From Acidaminococcaceae bacterium (GTDB taxonomy: Bacteria > Bacillota > Negativicutes > Acidaminococcales > Acidaminococcaceae), in the NCBI GenBank assembly GCA_029004715.1, contig JAQVYX010000007.1:1-41036 (forward strand): a DNA stretch of 41,036 nucleotides. Direction: 5' to 3'. A program made the position numbers and the translations under genes. The notes under the pieces were generated by a model that saw only the letters and a list, made by a program, of their open reading frames with translations, made no database searches and had not been told where the DNA came from. This document shows, piece by piece, positions 17,124 to 25,962 of the stretch. Position 1 is the first letter of the stretch. Each line of letters starts with the position of its first letter.

Positions 17124-18428
17124 ATGAAAACTATAGCTTTTTATACCTTGGGTTGTAAGGTCAATCAATCAGATACTGCCTCCATGGAAAAACTATTTCG
17201 TCAGGCCGGCTATAAAATAGTGGACTTTAATTCCAAAGCCGATATTTATTTGATAAATACTTGTGTGGTTACTAATATGGGACAAAGCAAATCCAGAAAG
17301 ACTATCCATAAAGCTGTGCGCCTAAATCCAACTGCTTTTGTGGTTGTCACAGGTTGCTATCCTCAAACATTCCCTGAGGAAGTTAAGAACATTATGGGTG
17401 TGGATCTCATTGTTGGCAATCAAGACAGAGAAAAAATAGTAACTCTTACAGAGCTGGCTTATGGTACAAATAGAGTAGATACGGTAGATGCAGTGAGAAA
17501 ATTGGAAATTGGAAGTAAATTTGAAGAAATGGATGCCGATGAAGGCACGAATAAAACCAGAGCCTTTTTAAAAATCCAAGAAGGGTGCAATCAGTTTTGT
17601 ACCTATTGTATTATCCCTTATGCTAGAGGTCCCTTGCGTTCCCGCAGCATAAATAGTATTACCGAAGAAGTTACAAAGTTAGTTGCGGTGGGTTTTAAAG
17701 AAGTGGTTCTCATTGGCATACACTTAGGCGCTTATGGTCACGAAAGCAGGGAAGAAACAACTTTGGTAAGTGCAGTGAAGGCTGCATTGGCAGTGCCGGA
17801 CCTAGTGCGTTTGCGCTTAGGTTCTTTGGAATCAGTGGAAGTAAGCAGGGACTTTTTAGAATTAATGACAAAGGATACTAGAATTTGTCAGCATTTACAT
17901 TTACCCTTGCAAGCAGGTACTGATAAAATTTTGGCAGCTATGCATCGGCCTTATAACACTGAAAAATTCACGGATATACTTAAACAAGTAAGAAATAAAT
18001 TTCCTGATATAGCTATAACTACGGATATAATTGTAGGGTTTCCAGGTGAGACAGAAGAAGATTTTACGCAATCTTTAGCATATATAAAACGTTGTAATTT
18101 TAGCAAAATTCATATTTTCCCCTACTCCGAACGCAAAGGTACTCCTGCTGCCAGTTATCCTAATCAGGTCGCTCCAGTTATAAAACAGGAGCGAGTGGCA
18201 AGGTTGGAATTGTTGGCAGAAGAAAGTCATAAAGGTTTTTGTGAAAAATTCATAGGCAAGACTATATCAGTAATTATGGAAAATCAAGATAAAAATGGTT
18301 TCTGGGAAGGTTTGTCAACGGAATATATTAGAACCTTTGCACAAGGTGATAATGCTTTAGGTGGTACGGTGCAAAATATTATAGTAGAAAAATTGTATGA
18401 AGATGGTTTATTTGGCAGACTAGTTTAA
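17124..18428 (+). CDS. mtaB: tRNA (N6-threonylcarbamoyladenosine37-C2)-methylthiotransferase
   Basis: A 434-residue radical SAM methylthiotransferase. The N-terminal UPF0004 domain with its own iron-sulfur cysteines begins TLGCKVNQSDTASME; the radical SAM cluster is CNQFCTYC in EGCNQFCTYCIIPYARGP. A C-terminal TRAM domain starts near residue 370. MtaB converts t6A37 to ms2t6A37 in tRNAs decoding ANN codons. The GCKVNQ start and its position after rsmE favour MtaB over MiaB or RimO. The gene is 3 nt from rsmE. Confidence 0.92.
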   Translation: MKTIAFYTLGCKVNQSDTASMEKLFRQAGYKIVDFNSKADIYLINTCVVTNMGQSKSRKTIHKAVRLNPTAFVVVTGCYPQTFPEEVKNIMGVDLIVGNQDREKIVTLTELAYGTNRVDTVDAVRKLEIGSKFEEMDADEGTNKTRAFLKIQEGCNQFCTYCIIPYARGPLRSRSINSITEEVTKLVAVGFKEVVLIGIHLGAYGHESREETTLVSAVKAALAVPDLVRLRLGSLESVEVSRDFLELMTKDTRICQHLHLPLQAGTDKILAAMHRPYNTEKFTDILKQVRNKFPDIAITTDIIVGFPGETEEDFTQSLAYIKRCNFSKIHIFPYSERKGTPAASYPNQVAPVIKQERVARLELLAEESHKGFCEKFIGKTISVIMENQDKNGFWEGLSTEYIRTFAQGDNALGGTVQNIIVEKLYEDGLFGRLV

Positions 18429-18507
18429 GAAAAAAGGTTTTTTTGTTTTTTGCAGGGAAACACGAATTTTTGGCGAATTTAATCTTCAGGCAAAGGTGGT
18501 GACAAGA

Positions 18508-18843
18508 ATGTCAGATTGTATATTTTGCAAGATAGTGGCAGGCGAGATACCAAGTGAAAAGATTTATGAGGATGACAAGATTATAGTTATTAAAGACGTT
18601 AATCCTGGTGCACCGGTTCATGTACTTATTATTCCGAAGGAACATACAGATAATATTTTGCATGCACCTTCAGAGTTATTGCTTTATATTCAAGATAAAC
18701 TGGAAGAAATTGTAAAAAAACTAGGCGTTTATGAAGACGGATTCCGTATAGTTATTAATACTGGGGTAGATGGCGGACAGTCCGTTAATCACCTACATTT
18801 CCATGTTTTAGGTGGTAAAACACTTGGATGGCCGCCTTGCTAA
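18508..18843 (+). CDS. HIT-family nucleotide hydrolase (Hint type)
   Basis: A 111-residue histidine-triad protein. CIFCKIVAGEIPSEKIYEDD at the N-terminus and the catalytic triad HLHFHVLGG near residue 96 identify the Hint/PKCI branch, which hydrolyses AMP-lysine or aminoacyl-AMP phosphoramidates. I choose ATG 18508, 8 nt after AGGTGG, over the earlier in-frame GTG codons that overlap the ribosome-binding site. It lies 79 nt after mtaB and may be read through from that operon. Confidence 0.93.
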   Translation: MSDCIFCKIVAGEIPSEKIYEDDKIIVIKDVNPGAPVHVLIIPKEHTDNILHAPSELLLYIQDKLEEIVKKLGVYEDGFRIVINTGVDGGQSVNHLHFHVLGGKTLGWPPC

Positions 18844-18847
18844 TCTA

Positions 18848-18877
18848 TTGACAGGCTGGGAGGCTATACGTTATAAT
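18848..18877 (+). promoter_or_regulatory. Sigma-A promoter for rpsU-yqeY
   Basis: TTGACA (18848-18853), 18-nt spacer, TATAAT (18872-18877), 60 nt before rpsU. Confidence 0.82.
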
Positions 18878-18936
18878 ATCCAGGTGTAATATACTACTAC
18901 ACTTCCTTAAAGCGGTTGTGGAGGGAGGGATAACAG

Positions 18937-19113
18937 ATGACAGAAGTTAAAGTTGGCAAAAGCGAGACAATAGACAGCGCATTGCGTCGTTTTAAACGCG
19001 CAACCCAAAAAGCCGGGGTCCTTTCCGAGGTCAGGAAACGCGAACATTATGAAAAACCTAGTGTTAAACGTAAGCTAAAATCTGAAGCTGCAAGAAAGCG
19101 CAAAACCAGATAA
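18937..19113 (+). CDS. rpsU: 30S ribosomal protein S21
   Basis: A 58-residue basic protein. The translation begins [20 protein letters not shown], continues [22 protein letters not shown] and ends in a Lys/Arg tail, the standard bS21 form. GGAGGGAGG lies about 8 nt upstream of the ATG. S21 contacts the 16S anti-Shine-Dalgarno region. It is paired with yqeY as in most Firmicutes. Confidence 0.96.
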   Translation: MTEVKVGKSETIDSALRRFKRATQKAGVLSEVRKREHYEKPSVKRKLKSEAARKRKTR

Positions 19114-19128
19114 TTTGGGGGCGTAACA

Positions 19129-19578
19129 ATGTCGATAAAAGATCTTTTAAATGCAGATATGAAACAAGCAATGAAGGATAGAGAAGCTGGCAAGTTGGCT
19201 CTTGGAGTTATCCGCATGGCTCGTTCTAATATCAGGAAAATTGAGATCGATGATAAAAAAGACCTTAGTGATGACGAGGTTCTTGTTGTACTGATGAAAG
19301 AAGTTAAAATGCGTCAGGATTCTATTGAAGAATTCAAAAAAGCCGGACGTATGGAGCTTGTGGAACAAAATGAAAAAGAAATTGCAGTTTTGCAAAAGTA
19401 TTTACCTCAACAATTAAGCGATGAAGAATTAAAGCTTTTGGTACAAGAAGCTGCAAATGAGTGTGGAGCTACCAGTTTGAAAGATATGGGCAAGATAATG
19501 CCGGTAGTTATGGGTAAAACCAAAGGGCGCGCTGATGGTAAACGTATTAATTTGTTAGTACGTGAAATATTAAAATAA
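19129..19578 (+). CDS. yqeY: GatB/YqeY domain protein
   Basis: A 149-residue protein of the YqeY family, related to the C-terminal helical domain of GatB and possibly tRNA-binding. It begins MSIKDLLNADMKQAMKDREAGKLALGVIRMARS and ends with the conserved VMGKTKGRADGKRINLLVREIL. It starts 15 nt after rpsU and ends the transcript at a strong terminator. The cellular function of the family is still unclear. Confidence 0.92.
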   Translation: MSIKDLLNADMKQAMKDREAGKLALGVIRMARSNIRKIEIDDKKDLSDDEVLVVLMKEVKMRQDSIEEFKKAGRMELVEQNEKEIAVLQKYLPQQLSDEELKLLVQEAANECGATSLKDMGKIMPVVMGKTKGRADGKRINLLVREILK

Positions 19579-19580
19579 TA

Positions 19581-19616
19581 AAAAAAGAAGATACCTTTTA
19601 TGGTATCTTCTTTTTT
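19581..19616. terminator. Rho-independent terminator after yqeY
   Basis: AAAAAAGAAGATACC (19581-19595) pairs perfectly with GGTATCTTCTTTTTT (19602-19616), loop TTTTAT. Confidence 0.9.
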
Positions 19617-19617
19617 A

Positions 19618-19748
19618 GGTTCTTTGTCAAATGTTGGGGTAAACCGATGCAAGTTAATCTTACAGGTAGTCTAATAATTACTATCTGTATTTTGGGCTCT
19701 ATACTAAATGTTGAAGTGATTTATAACACCAGTATTTAGTATAGAGCC
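19618..19748. repeat. Cluster of transposon-end-like inverted repeats
   Basis: Three related sequences begin GG(T/C)TCT and share AAAT nine bases later: 19618-19640 forward, 19695-19717 forward and 19726-19748 in reverse. The last two form an exact 15-bp inverted repeat (19695-19709 / 19734-19748) around a 24-nt loop. The first two agree at 16 of 23 positions. The GGnTCT start resembles ISL3-family ends, from memory. There is no transposase here. The 15-bp hairpin could also act as a terminator because ATTTTT follows. Confidence 0.45.
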
Positions 19749-19821
19749 ATTTTTATGCTTTTTGGCAGAAATAACCACTAATGTTGTGTTATTTGGTAGC
19801 ATGAAAAGTGAGCTTTTAAAT

Positions 19822-19850
19822 TTGTTATTTTAAAATCTTATTGTTATAAT
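19822..19850 (+). promoter_or_regulatory. Promoter for the LysR gene
   Basis: TTGTTA (19822-19827), 17-nt spacer, TATAAT (19845-19850). The remaining 125 nt to the gene show no further feature I can name. Confidence 0.6.
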
Positions 19851-19974
19851 ATGAAAGATATCCAACAAGATCAAAGCTGTTTGGACTAAGGATTATTTTT
19901 ATAATGACAAAAGATAAAATTTAATTGTTAGTCTTGCTGCATAAATAGGTCTGTCAAGAAAAGAGCTGGTAGCA

Positions 19975-20850
19975 ATGAATATTCAACTATTTAAGTCATT
20001 TTTGATTGTTGCAGAATGTAAAAATTTTACACAGGCTGCACAAAACCTTAATTTCACACAACCGGCTATTAGTAATCATATTACAACTTTAGAAAAAAAA
20101 TATGGTGTACAACTTTTTCAAAGAGATGGTAAAAATGTTTATCTTACGGCAGCGGGCAGAAGTTTTTGCAATTATGCCCAAAATATTGTTGCTGAATATG
20201 AGGAAAGTATGGAAAAGATGGCTGGGTTTAAGAAAAAAAGGAAAAAGTTGAAAATAGGCGTTTCTACACAGTTTATCAATTATTTTCTTATAGATGTTTT
20301 GCGCAAAATGCATGATAAGTATGCTGATTTGAGCATTGAAGTCGACCGTTGTATGACGGTTGAAACCACCCTTAAAGCAACTTTTCAAGATAAAATATAC
20401 GATTTGGCTTTTGTTCATCTTGATACACAACCACTTTATACAAAAAGGCAACTTTTATGGAGTCAAAAAATAATTTGGGTTGTAAGTCCGAAAATGTATG
20501 AAGAACATAATTATAAAGATAATATTTACGAATATCCTTATATTGCCTATCCCAGTGGCGGAGATTATTGTGATTCTTTAAAAAACAAAATAGATTTTGG
20601 ACTCCTTGATACTCAATTTTCTTGCAGTGATTCAGAAACAGTACGGTTGGCAGTTATGAAAAATTTGGGCATAGGACTGTTGCCTGCTATAAAAATAAAG
20701 GAGGATTTGGAGGAAAAAAAGCTAATTGCATTTCCCCTTAAATATGGTATTGAAATGCCTGTTTACCTCCTTTATGCACAGGAAATGGAAATAACATCGG
20801 AAATAAAGTGTTTTCTAGAGTTATTGGAGAAACATGCTAAAAATATATAA
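19975..20850 (+). CDS. LysR-family transcriptional regulator
   Basis: A 291-residue LTTR. The N-terminal helix-turn-helix (about residues 1-60) reads FLIVAECKNFTQAAQNLNFTQPAISNHITTLEKKYG. The rest is the periplasmic-binding-like effector domain (about 90-288). The ribosome-binding site is weak. It precedes, on the same strand, an NhaC-type transporter and isoaspartyl dipeptidase, and probably controls them; the effector is unknown. A hairpin after its stop separates it from the transporter gene. Confidence 0.92.
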   Translation: MNIQLFKSFLIVAECKNFTQAAQNLNFTQPAISNHITTLEKKYGVQLFQRDGKNVYLTAAGRSFCNYAQNIVAEYEESMEKMAGFKKKRKKLKIGVSTQFINYFLIDVLRKMHDKYADLSIEVDRCMTVETTLKATFQDKIYDLAFVHLDTQPLYTKRQLLWSQKIIWVVSPKMYEEHNYKDNIYEYPYIAYPSGGDYCDSLKNKIDFGLLDTQFSCSDSETVRLAVMKNLGIGLLPAIKIKEDLEEKKLIAFPLKYGIEMPVYLLYAQEMEITSEIKCFLELLEKHAKNI

Positions 20851-20878
20851 TTAAAAATGCTCATAAAAATATACAGTG

Positions 20879-20930
20879 CCTTATGACTAAAGATAATAAC
20901 ATTGAATTATCTATGTCATAAGGATTTTTT
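20879..20930 (+). terminator. Hairpin terminator/attenuator between the LysR and NhaC genes
   Basis: CCTTATGAC (20879-20887) / GTCATAAGG (20915-20923) with an inner stem AGATAAT / ATTATCT, followed by ATTTTTTATTT. It ends the regulator transcript or attenuates entry into nhaC-iadA. I saw no convincing consensus promoter between it and the next gene. Confidence 0.7.
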
Positions 20931-21025
20931 ATTTATTGATAAAATTATTTGATTTCCCAAAAAATATCAATAAATGTATGATAAAAGTGTTTAAACGATT
21001 GATAAATGAGGGGGGAGTAATTAGT

Positions 21026-22477
21026 ATGAGGAAAACGATTTTAAAAAGGGAGCCAACATTTATAGAATCAATAGTCCCTATTATTGCTATGTTAGTAATT
21101 TTATTTTATGGAAAGGGTATTAAAGGATGGGCGACAGAACCATTGCTAATAATTGTAGCAATTATTGCGGCCATAGTTGCTATGCGTGTGGGGGTTACAT
21201 GGGATGAAATGCTTGACGAGATTTCAATTAAAATAGCTAAAGGTATGCCGGCCATTTTAATTCTAATTACCGTCGGGATGTTAATTGGTACTTGGAAAGC
21301 CTCAGGCACAATTCCTATGATGATATATTATGGTATACAAATGGTAAATCCTCAATATTTATTAGTTACGGCTTTTTTGATAACGGCTTTAGTTTCTATT
21401 GTTACAGGAACATCTTGGGGTTCTGTTGGTACAATGGGGGTAGCTTTAATGGGGATTGCTTCTGGACTCAATGTTTCTTTGCCGGCTACGGCTGGAGCTG
21501 TTATTGCAGGATCTTATTTTGGAGATAAAATGTCACCGCTGTCAGATACTACAAATTTAGCCCCAATTTCAGCAGGAAGTGATTTATATGGGCATATACG
21601 CCATATGTTTTGGACTACAGTACCGGCAACTATTGTTTCACTTATAGTTTACGCTGTGGCAGGAGCTAGCGCAAGTGGTGGTGTGGCACCAGATTCTGAG
21701 ACAGTGCAGGTTATGCTTTCAACACTAAATGTAATGTATAGTTGGAGTTGGTTATTATTATTACCTGTAGTTATTGTGTTAGTAGGTTCTGTTATTAAAA
21801 TGCCTACTATTCCAGTGATGCTTTGTTCTTCAACGGTTGCAGGTATAATGGCAATATTTATCCAAAATATTACATTGGATAATGTTTTGAAATGCATGGT
21901 TAAGGGGTTTAATGTGTCTATGATTACGGCGCCTGGATTTAATCCAAAAACTGTAGCATGGGCGGTAACACGTTTAATTAATGGTGGCGGCATGGCCAGT
22001 ATCATGTCTACTACATTACTTGTATTTTGTGCATTTTGTTTTGCCGGTATTATGAGCAGAGCCGGTTGTTTAAAAGTAGTATTGCAAAAATTGTTGTCTA
22101 TTGTAACAAATACAGGAGGGCTTATTGCTAGTACTGTAGTAGCTTGTTTGACAATGGCCATTACTACCGGCAGTTCTTATTTGTCTATACTTATTCCTGG
22201 TGAAATGTTTAAGGATGCATACAAGGCTAGGAATTTAGCTGCTGTTAATTTATCAAGAACACTGGAAGATTCGGCCACAGTTGTCGTACCTTTAGTTCCG
22301 TGGTCAGCGGCTGGAGCTTATATGACTGCCACACTTGGTGTGCCTACGCTTTCTTATTTGCCGTGGGCAGTACTTTGTTATACTGGGTTTATTTTTGCCT
22401 TATTTTACGGTTTTACGGGAATTGGAATAAAAAAAATAACACAGAAAGAAAACATTGAAGAACAAAAAGCTGAATAA
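21026..22477 (+). CDS. nhaC: NhaC-family Na+/H+ antiporter-type transporter
   Basis: A 483-residue polytopic membrane protein with about 11-12 hydrophobic segments. NhaC hallmarks are TGTSWGSVGTMGVALMGIA and FGDKMSPLSDTTNLAPISAGSDLYGHIRHM. I place the start at ATG 21026, with GAGGGGGGAG 10-11 nt before it; an alternative TTG at 20936 would add 30 residues and lacks a ribosome-binding site. It is 24 nt upstream of iadA, so it may serve the peptide pathway. NhaC relatives include sodium/proton antiporters and Na+-coupled organic-acid carriers; substrate is not determined. Confidence 0.88.
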   Translation: MRKTILKREPTFIESIVPIIAMLVILFYGKGIKGWATEPLLIIVAIIAAIVAMRVGVTWDEMLDEISIKIAKGMPAILILITVGMLIGTWKASGTIPMMIYYGIQMVNPQYLLVTAFLITALVSIVTGTSWGSVGTMGVALMGIASGLNVSLPATAGAVIAGSYFGDKMSPLSDTTNLAPISAGSDLYGHIRHMFWTTVPATIVSLIVYAVAGASASGGVAPDSETVQVMLSTLNVMYSWSWLLLLPVVIVLVGSVIKMPTIPVMLCSSTVAGIMAIFIQNITLDNVLKCMVKGFNVSMITAPGFNPKTVAWAVTRLINGGGMASIMSTTLLVFCAFCFAGIMSRAGCLKVVLQKLLSIVTNTGGLIASTVVACLTMAITTGSSYLSILIPGEMFKDAYKARNLAAVNLSRTLEDSATVVVPLVPWSAAGAYMTATLGVPTLSYLPWAVLCYTGFIFALFYGFTGIGIKKITQKENIEEQKAE

Positions 22478-22501
22478 TTTAAAGACTGGGAGGGAAATTA
22501 A

Positions 22502-23662
22502 TTGATACTTTTTAAAAATGCTGATGTATATGCACCAAAACATTTGGGCCTTAAAGATGTATTAGTGGAGGGTAGTAAGATTGTTGCTATAGAAGACGTG
22601 ATAAAAGGGTATGATAATCTTGTTAATGTCCAAATAATAGATGTTCAAGGTAAGAAAATGGTACCTGGTTATATTGATTTGCATGAACATATTACAGGAG
22701 GAGGGGGGGAGCAAGGTCCGGTTTCTCGTACGCCTGAAGCTAGCATAGGGACATTGTTAGAGTGCGGAGTTACTACTGTGATTGGATTGCTCGGTACAGA
22801 TGGAATTTCTAGGAGTTTAGAAAATCTTTTGGCTAAAGCCAGAGCATTAAACGAAGAAGGGATTACTTGTTATGTTCTTACAGGATCATATGGATATCCT
22901 TCGATTACTATTACTGGCAGTGTTGAAAGAGATATAACTTTAATTGATTTAATAATAGGCGTTAAGCTTGCGGTATCAGATCATCGTAGTTCTAATCCAC
23001 AGGGAGAAGAAATAATAAAGGTTGCGACTGCGGCACGTAGAGCTGGGTTATTAGCACCATGTTGTGGTTTAGTAACTATGCATATGGGGAGTGGCAAAGG
23101 ACGACTTGAACCAATTTTTTATGCTTTAGAGCATTCAGATATCTTGGCAAAAAATTTGTTGCCTACACATATGAATACCAGAGGTAAGGAGCTTCTTGAT
23201 GATGGTATTAGATTCACAAAAATGGGCGGACATATAGATTTTACTGCTAGTGGTACAAAGGAAGGAAATATGGAAGAGGCAGCAAAAGTGAAGTATTGTC
23301 TTGAGCAAGGAGCACCTCTGGGCAGCATAACAGTATCTAGTGATGGCTACGGCAGTCAACCACGCTTTAATGTTCAAGGTGAGTGCATCGGATTAACATA
23401 TTCTACACCATGTGGTTTACACCAATTGGTTGAGGATTTGGTTGAGAAAAAAGTACTTAAACTTGAAGAAGCTTTGACATTGGTTACTTCTAATGCGGCA
23501 CAAGTATTGGATATGAATAATGTAAAGGGCAATATTGACATAGGTGCCGATGCTGATTTATTGATTTACAATGCTGATTTAAAAATTGAAAGTGTTTTTG
23601 CAAAAGGCAAAACTGCAATTTGGGAAAATGAGCATATTATAAAGGGACGTTTTGAAGTTTAG
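22502..23662 (+). CDS. iadA: Isoaspartyl (beta-aspartyl) dipeptidase
   Basis: A 386-residue M38-family metallopeptidase that cleaves beta-aspartyl dipeptides from damaged proteins. Active-site elements match E. coli IadA: the HxH pair in DLHEHITGGGGEQGP, the Lys expected to be carbamylated in GVKLAVSDHRSS, His in VTMHMGSGKG and LPTHMNTRG, and catalytic Asp in SSDGYGSQP. The start is TTG (22502), 7 nt after GGGAGGG. It is cotranscribed with the NhaC-type transporter under a nearby LysR gene; in E. coli iadA also sits beside a LysR gene and membrane proteins. Confidence 0.93.
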   Translation: MILFKNADVYAPKHLGLKDVLVEGSKIVAIEDVIKGYDNLVNVQIIDVQGKKMVPGYIDLHEHITGGGGEQGPVSRTPEASIGTLLECGVTTVIGLLGTDGISRSLENLLAKARALNEEGITCYVLTGSYGYPSITITGSVERDITLIDLIIGVKLAVSDHRSSNPQGEEIIKVATAARRAGLLAPCCGLVTMHMGSGKGRLEPIFYALEHSDILAKNLLPTHMNTRGKELLDDGIRFTKMGGHIDFTASGTKEGNMEEAAKVKYCLEQGAPLGSITVSSDGYGSQPRFNVQGECIGLTYSTPCGLHQLVEDLVEKKVLKLEEALTLVTSNAAQVLDMNNVKGNIDIGADADLLIYNADLKIESVFAKGKTAIWENEHIIKGRFEV

Positions 23663-23691
23663 GGGTAAGAAAATAAATTATTAATATGAAC

Positions 23692-23752
23692 TGCTCTCTC
23701 TAGAACGAATAGATTTAATAGAAATTTATTAAAACTAGTGAGGGCATTTTTA
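23692..23752 (+). terminator. Terminator after iadA
   Basis: TGCTCTCTCTAG (23692-23703) pairs with CTAGTGAGGGCA (23735-23746) with one mismatch and one G-U; a T-rich tail follows. The next 150 nt up to nfeD are AT-rich with TATAAT-like boxes but no -35 at proper spacing. Confidence 0.75.
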
Positions 23753-23900
23753 TATGCAAAATTTACTTGTGGCCAAAATATAAAAAATTTTATTATATAA
23801 TACTGTTCTTATAAAGGAGAATTTCTTTACATTTTTATGTTATAATAAATAGCAAGAAGAAATTGTTACATTATTTTACAAGAAGGCAGGGGGGAGCGTA

Positions 23901-24488
23901 ATGAAGAAATATGTTTTAATTATTGCAGCTTTATGTTTATTAGCTTGGACATCAATAGCTATGGCTGCCAATGCTGTTCCGCTTGACTTGTATCCTTCTA
24001 CCTTCGATTTAATAACTGGGTGGATGGAAATAAGACTATTTTTATTGGGAGTATTTCTTCTAGCAATAGAGGTTTTTATTCCTGGTTTTGGCATTTTTGG
24101 CATCGGGGGTCTTTGTTGTATATTAGGCAGTTTTTATTTTGCCTTGGGCGGTAATAGACCTGCTTTGTATTGGTTGACAGGTGGTTTGGTAGTTGTTTTA
24201 GCAGCTTTTGCCGTGCTCATTAAGTATTTGCCGAACAATCCAGCTTGGAATTTGCTGGTTTTAAAAAATCGGCAGGAAAACAACAAGGGTTATAGCAGTA
24301 ATCCTGATTTAAGTAGATATATTGGCAAAACAGGGACTGCTGTAAGTATGTTAAGACCAAGTGGCACAGCCATCATTGATGGCGAGCGGGTTGACGTAGT
24401 GGCAGATGGTGAGTTTTTAGCAAACGGAGAAAGTATAGTTGTTTTTAAAGTTGTAGGCAATAAAATTTTGGTGAAAAAGGAGAAGTGA
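23901..24488 (+). CDS. NfeD-family membrane protein
   Basis: A 195-residue short-form NfeD without the ClpP-like protease domain. There is a signal-like helix (about 1-24, ending near AMAANA), two or three further membrane helices including [25 protein letters not shown], and a C-terminal OB-fold (about 135-195) with [32 protein letters not shown]. NfeD proteins act with flotillins in membrane microdomains. The floA gene follows at once, which supports that role here. Shine-Dalgarno GGGGGAG precedes the ATG. Confidence 0.9.
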   Translation: MKKYVLIIAALCLLAWTSIAMAANAVPLDLYPSTFDLITGWMEIRLFLLGVFLLAIEVFIPGFGIFGIGGLCCILGSFYFALGGNRPALYWLTGGLVVVLAAFAVLIKYLPNNPAWNLLVLKNRQENNKGYSSNPDLSRYIGKTGTAVSMLRPSGTAIIDGERVDVVADGEFLANGESIVVFKVVGNKILVKKEK

Positions 24489-24490
24489 TT

Positions 24491-25495
24491 ATGAATATTT
24501 TTGGAATTGATATTTTAGGTAGTGGCTTTGTTATTATCTTAGCAATATTGGCAATTTCGTTGTTTTTAAATTTTGTCCCCATAGGTTTATGGATTTCGGC
24601 TATGGCTGCAGGGGTAGATGTTAACATCTTTAATTTGGTAGGTATGAGGTTGCGTCGTGTACCGGCTTCCAAAATAGTTTTACCTTTAGTAAAGGCTAAT
24701 AAGGCTGGTTTGGTTGTTAATGCGAACCAACTAGAAGCTCATTATTTAGCAGGTGGCGACGTTGATAAGGTAATTGATGCTTTAATTGCAGCTCATCGCG
24801 CAGAAATTCCACTAACCTTTGAACGTGCTTGTGCTATTGATTTAGCAGGACGTAATGTTTTGGAAGCAGTGCAAATGAGTGTTAATCCAGAAGTTATTGA
24901 AACTCCAATTGTTTCTGCCGTAGCTAAAAATGGTATAGAATTAAAAGTAAAAGCTCGTGTAACAGTACGTGCTAATATTGACCGTTTAGTTGGCGGTGCC
25001 GGTGAACAAACAATTATTGCCCGTGTGGGTGAAGGTATTGTCACTAGTGTTGGTTCTGCTAAAAATCATAGTGAAGTATTAGAAAATCCTGATCATATTT
25101 CTAAAACTGTTCTAGAAAAAGGCTTAGATGCTGGTACAGCTTTTGAAATCTTATCTATTGATATTGCTGACGTAGATGTAGGTAGAAATATTGGCGCAGA
25201 ATTAATGACTGACCAAGCTGAAGCTGATAAACGTATTGCTCAGGCACGCGCTGAAGAAAGACGAGCTATGGCTGTAGCTAAAGAACAAGAGATGAAAGCC
25301 TATACTCAGGAAATGCAAGCTAAAGTTGTGGAAGCACAAGCCGCAGTGCCAATTGCTCTTGCTGCAGCTTTGGAAGCAGGAAGATTGGGAGTTATGGATT
25401 ACTATCGTATGAATAATATCGTTGCTGATACGCAAATGCGCAACACGATTGCTGAAGCAGGTCCTGATGATGAAAAAACAGGTCAACCAAAATAA
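24491..25495 (+). CDS. floA: Flotillin-like protein FloA
   Basis: A 334-residue membrane scaffold protein (family usually about 330). The N-terminal hydrophobic hairpin (about 5-40) is followed by [25 protein letters not shown], the SPFH/PHB-like domain, and a Glu/Ala/Gln-rich helical tail ([20 protein letters not shown]). I choose ATG 24491, 7-8 nt after GGAGA, over GTG 24485, which would be only 2 nt from it. It is nearly overlapping with nfeD. FloA organises functional membrane microdomains in Bacillus. Confidence 0.95.
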   Translation: MNIFGIDILGSGFVIILAILAISLFLNFVPIGLWISAMAAGVDVNIFNLVGMRLRRVPASKIVLPLVKANKAGLVVNANQLEAHYLAGGDVDKVIDALIAAHRAEIPLTFERACAIDLAGRNVLEAVQMSVNPEVIETPIVSAVAKNGIELKVKARVTVRANIDRLVGGAGEQTIIARVGEGIVTSVGSAKNHSEVLENPDHISKTVLEKGLDAGTAFEILSIDIADVDVGRNIGAELMTDQAEADKRIAQARAEERRAMAVAKEQEMKAYTQEMQAKVVEAQAAVPIALAAALEAGRLGVMDYYRMNNIVADTQMRNTIAEAGPDDEKTGQPK

Positions 25496-25513
25496 TAGAA
25501 ACGGGGAGTAAAA

Positions 25514-25945
25514 ATGAAAATATTACCTATTTTTATACTATGGGCTTTTTTATTCTTTTTACTTCCCAAATTAATGGGAAGTAAAAAGAAATCAACGCAA
25601 GAAGATTTACCAAATGCTCAGCAAAATGTACCGGAAAATACACAAGGAAATACTCAAGCACCTAATGCCAACATGGATTTTTGGCGTACTTGGGGCCTAG
25701 AAGCAGAGCCAACGATAGTAGAGCCCATGAAGTCTGAAAAGATGAAATCTGAACCAATGCCGACTACTGTGCTAAAACAGGAACACGAAACAGTTTCGAT
25801 GCAAGAGGTAAATACTAGTGATTGGGTGGAAAAGCCTAATGCTTGGCGGGGAAAGATTTCAGGCAAAGACATTAAACGGGGACTCATTATGAAGGAAATA
25901 TTGGGGGCACCTAGAGCTTTTAACCCTTATGGTAAAGATGTTTGA
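25514..25945 (+). CDS. Unknown membrane-anchored protein downstream of floA
   Basis: A 143-residue protein I do not recognise. The N-terminal segment MKILPIFILWAFLFFLLPKL is one membrane helix. A Lys/Gln/Asn/Pro-rich, probably disordered stretch follows (about 23-105) with a short charged repeat EPMKSEKMKSEPMP. The last 35 residues, WRGKISGKDIKRGLIMKEILGAPRAFNPYG, look folded and may be a binding motif. It is 18 nt after floA and in the same operon, so it may be a partner of the flotillin/NfeD complex; that is inference only. Confidence 0.75.
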   Translation: MKILPIFILWAFLFFLLPKLMGSKKKSTQEDLPNAQQNVPENTQGNTQAPNANMDFWRTWGLEAEPTIVEPMKSEKMKSEPMPTTVLKQEHETVSMQEVNTSDWVEKPNAWRGKISGKDIKRGLIMKEILGAPRAFNPYGKDV

Positions 25946-25962
25946 GGCAGGAGAGATTCCGT

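Noticed and set aside
21649-22161. 170-codon minus-strand ORF inside nhaC
   Set aside because: Antisense shadow of a conserved transporter gene, with no start signal.
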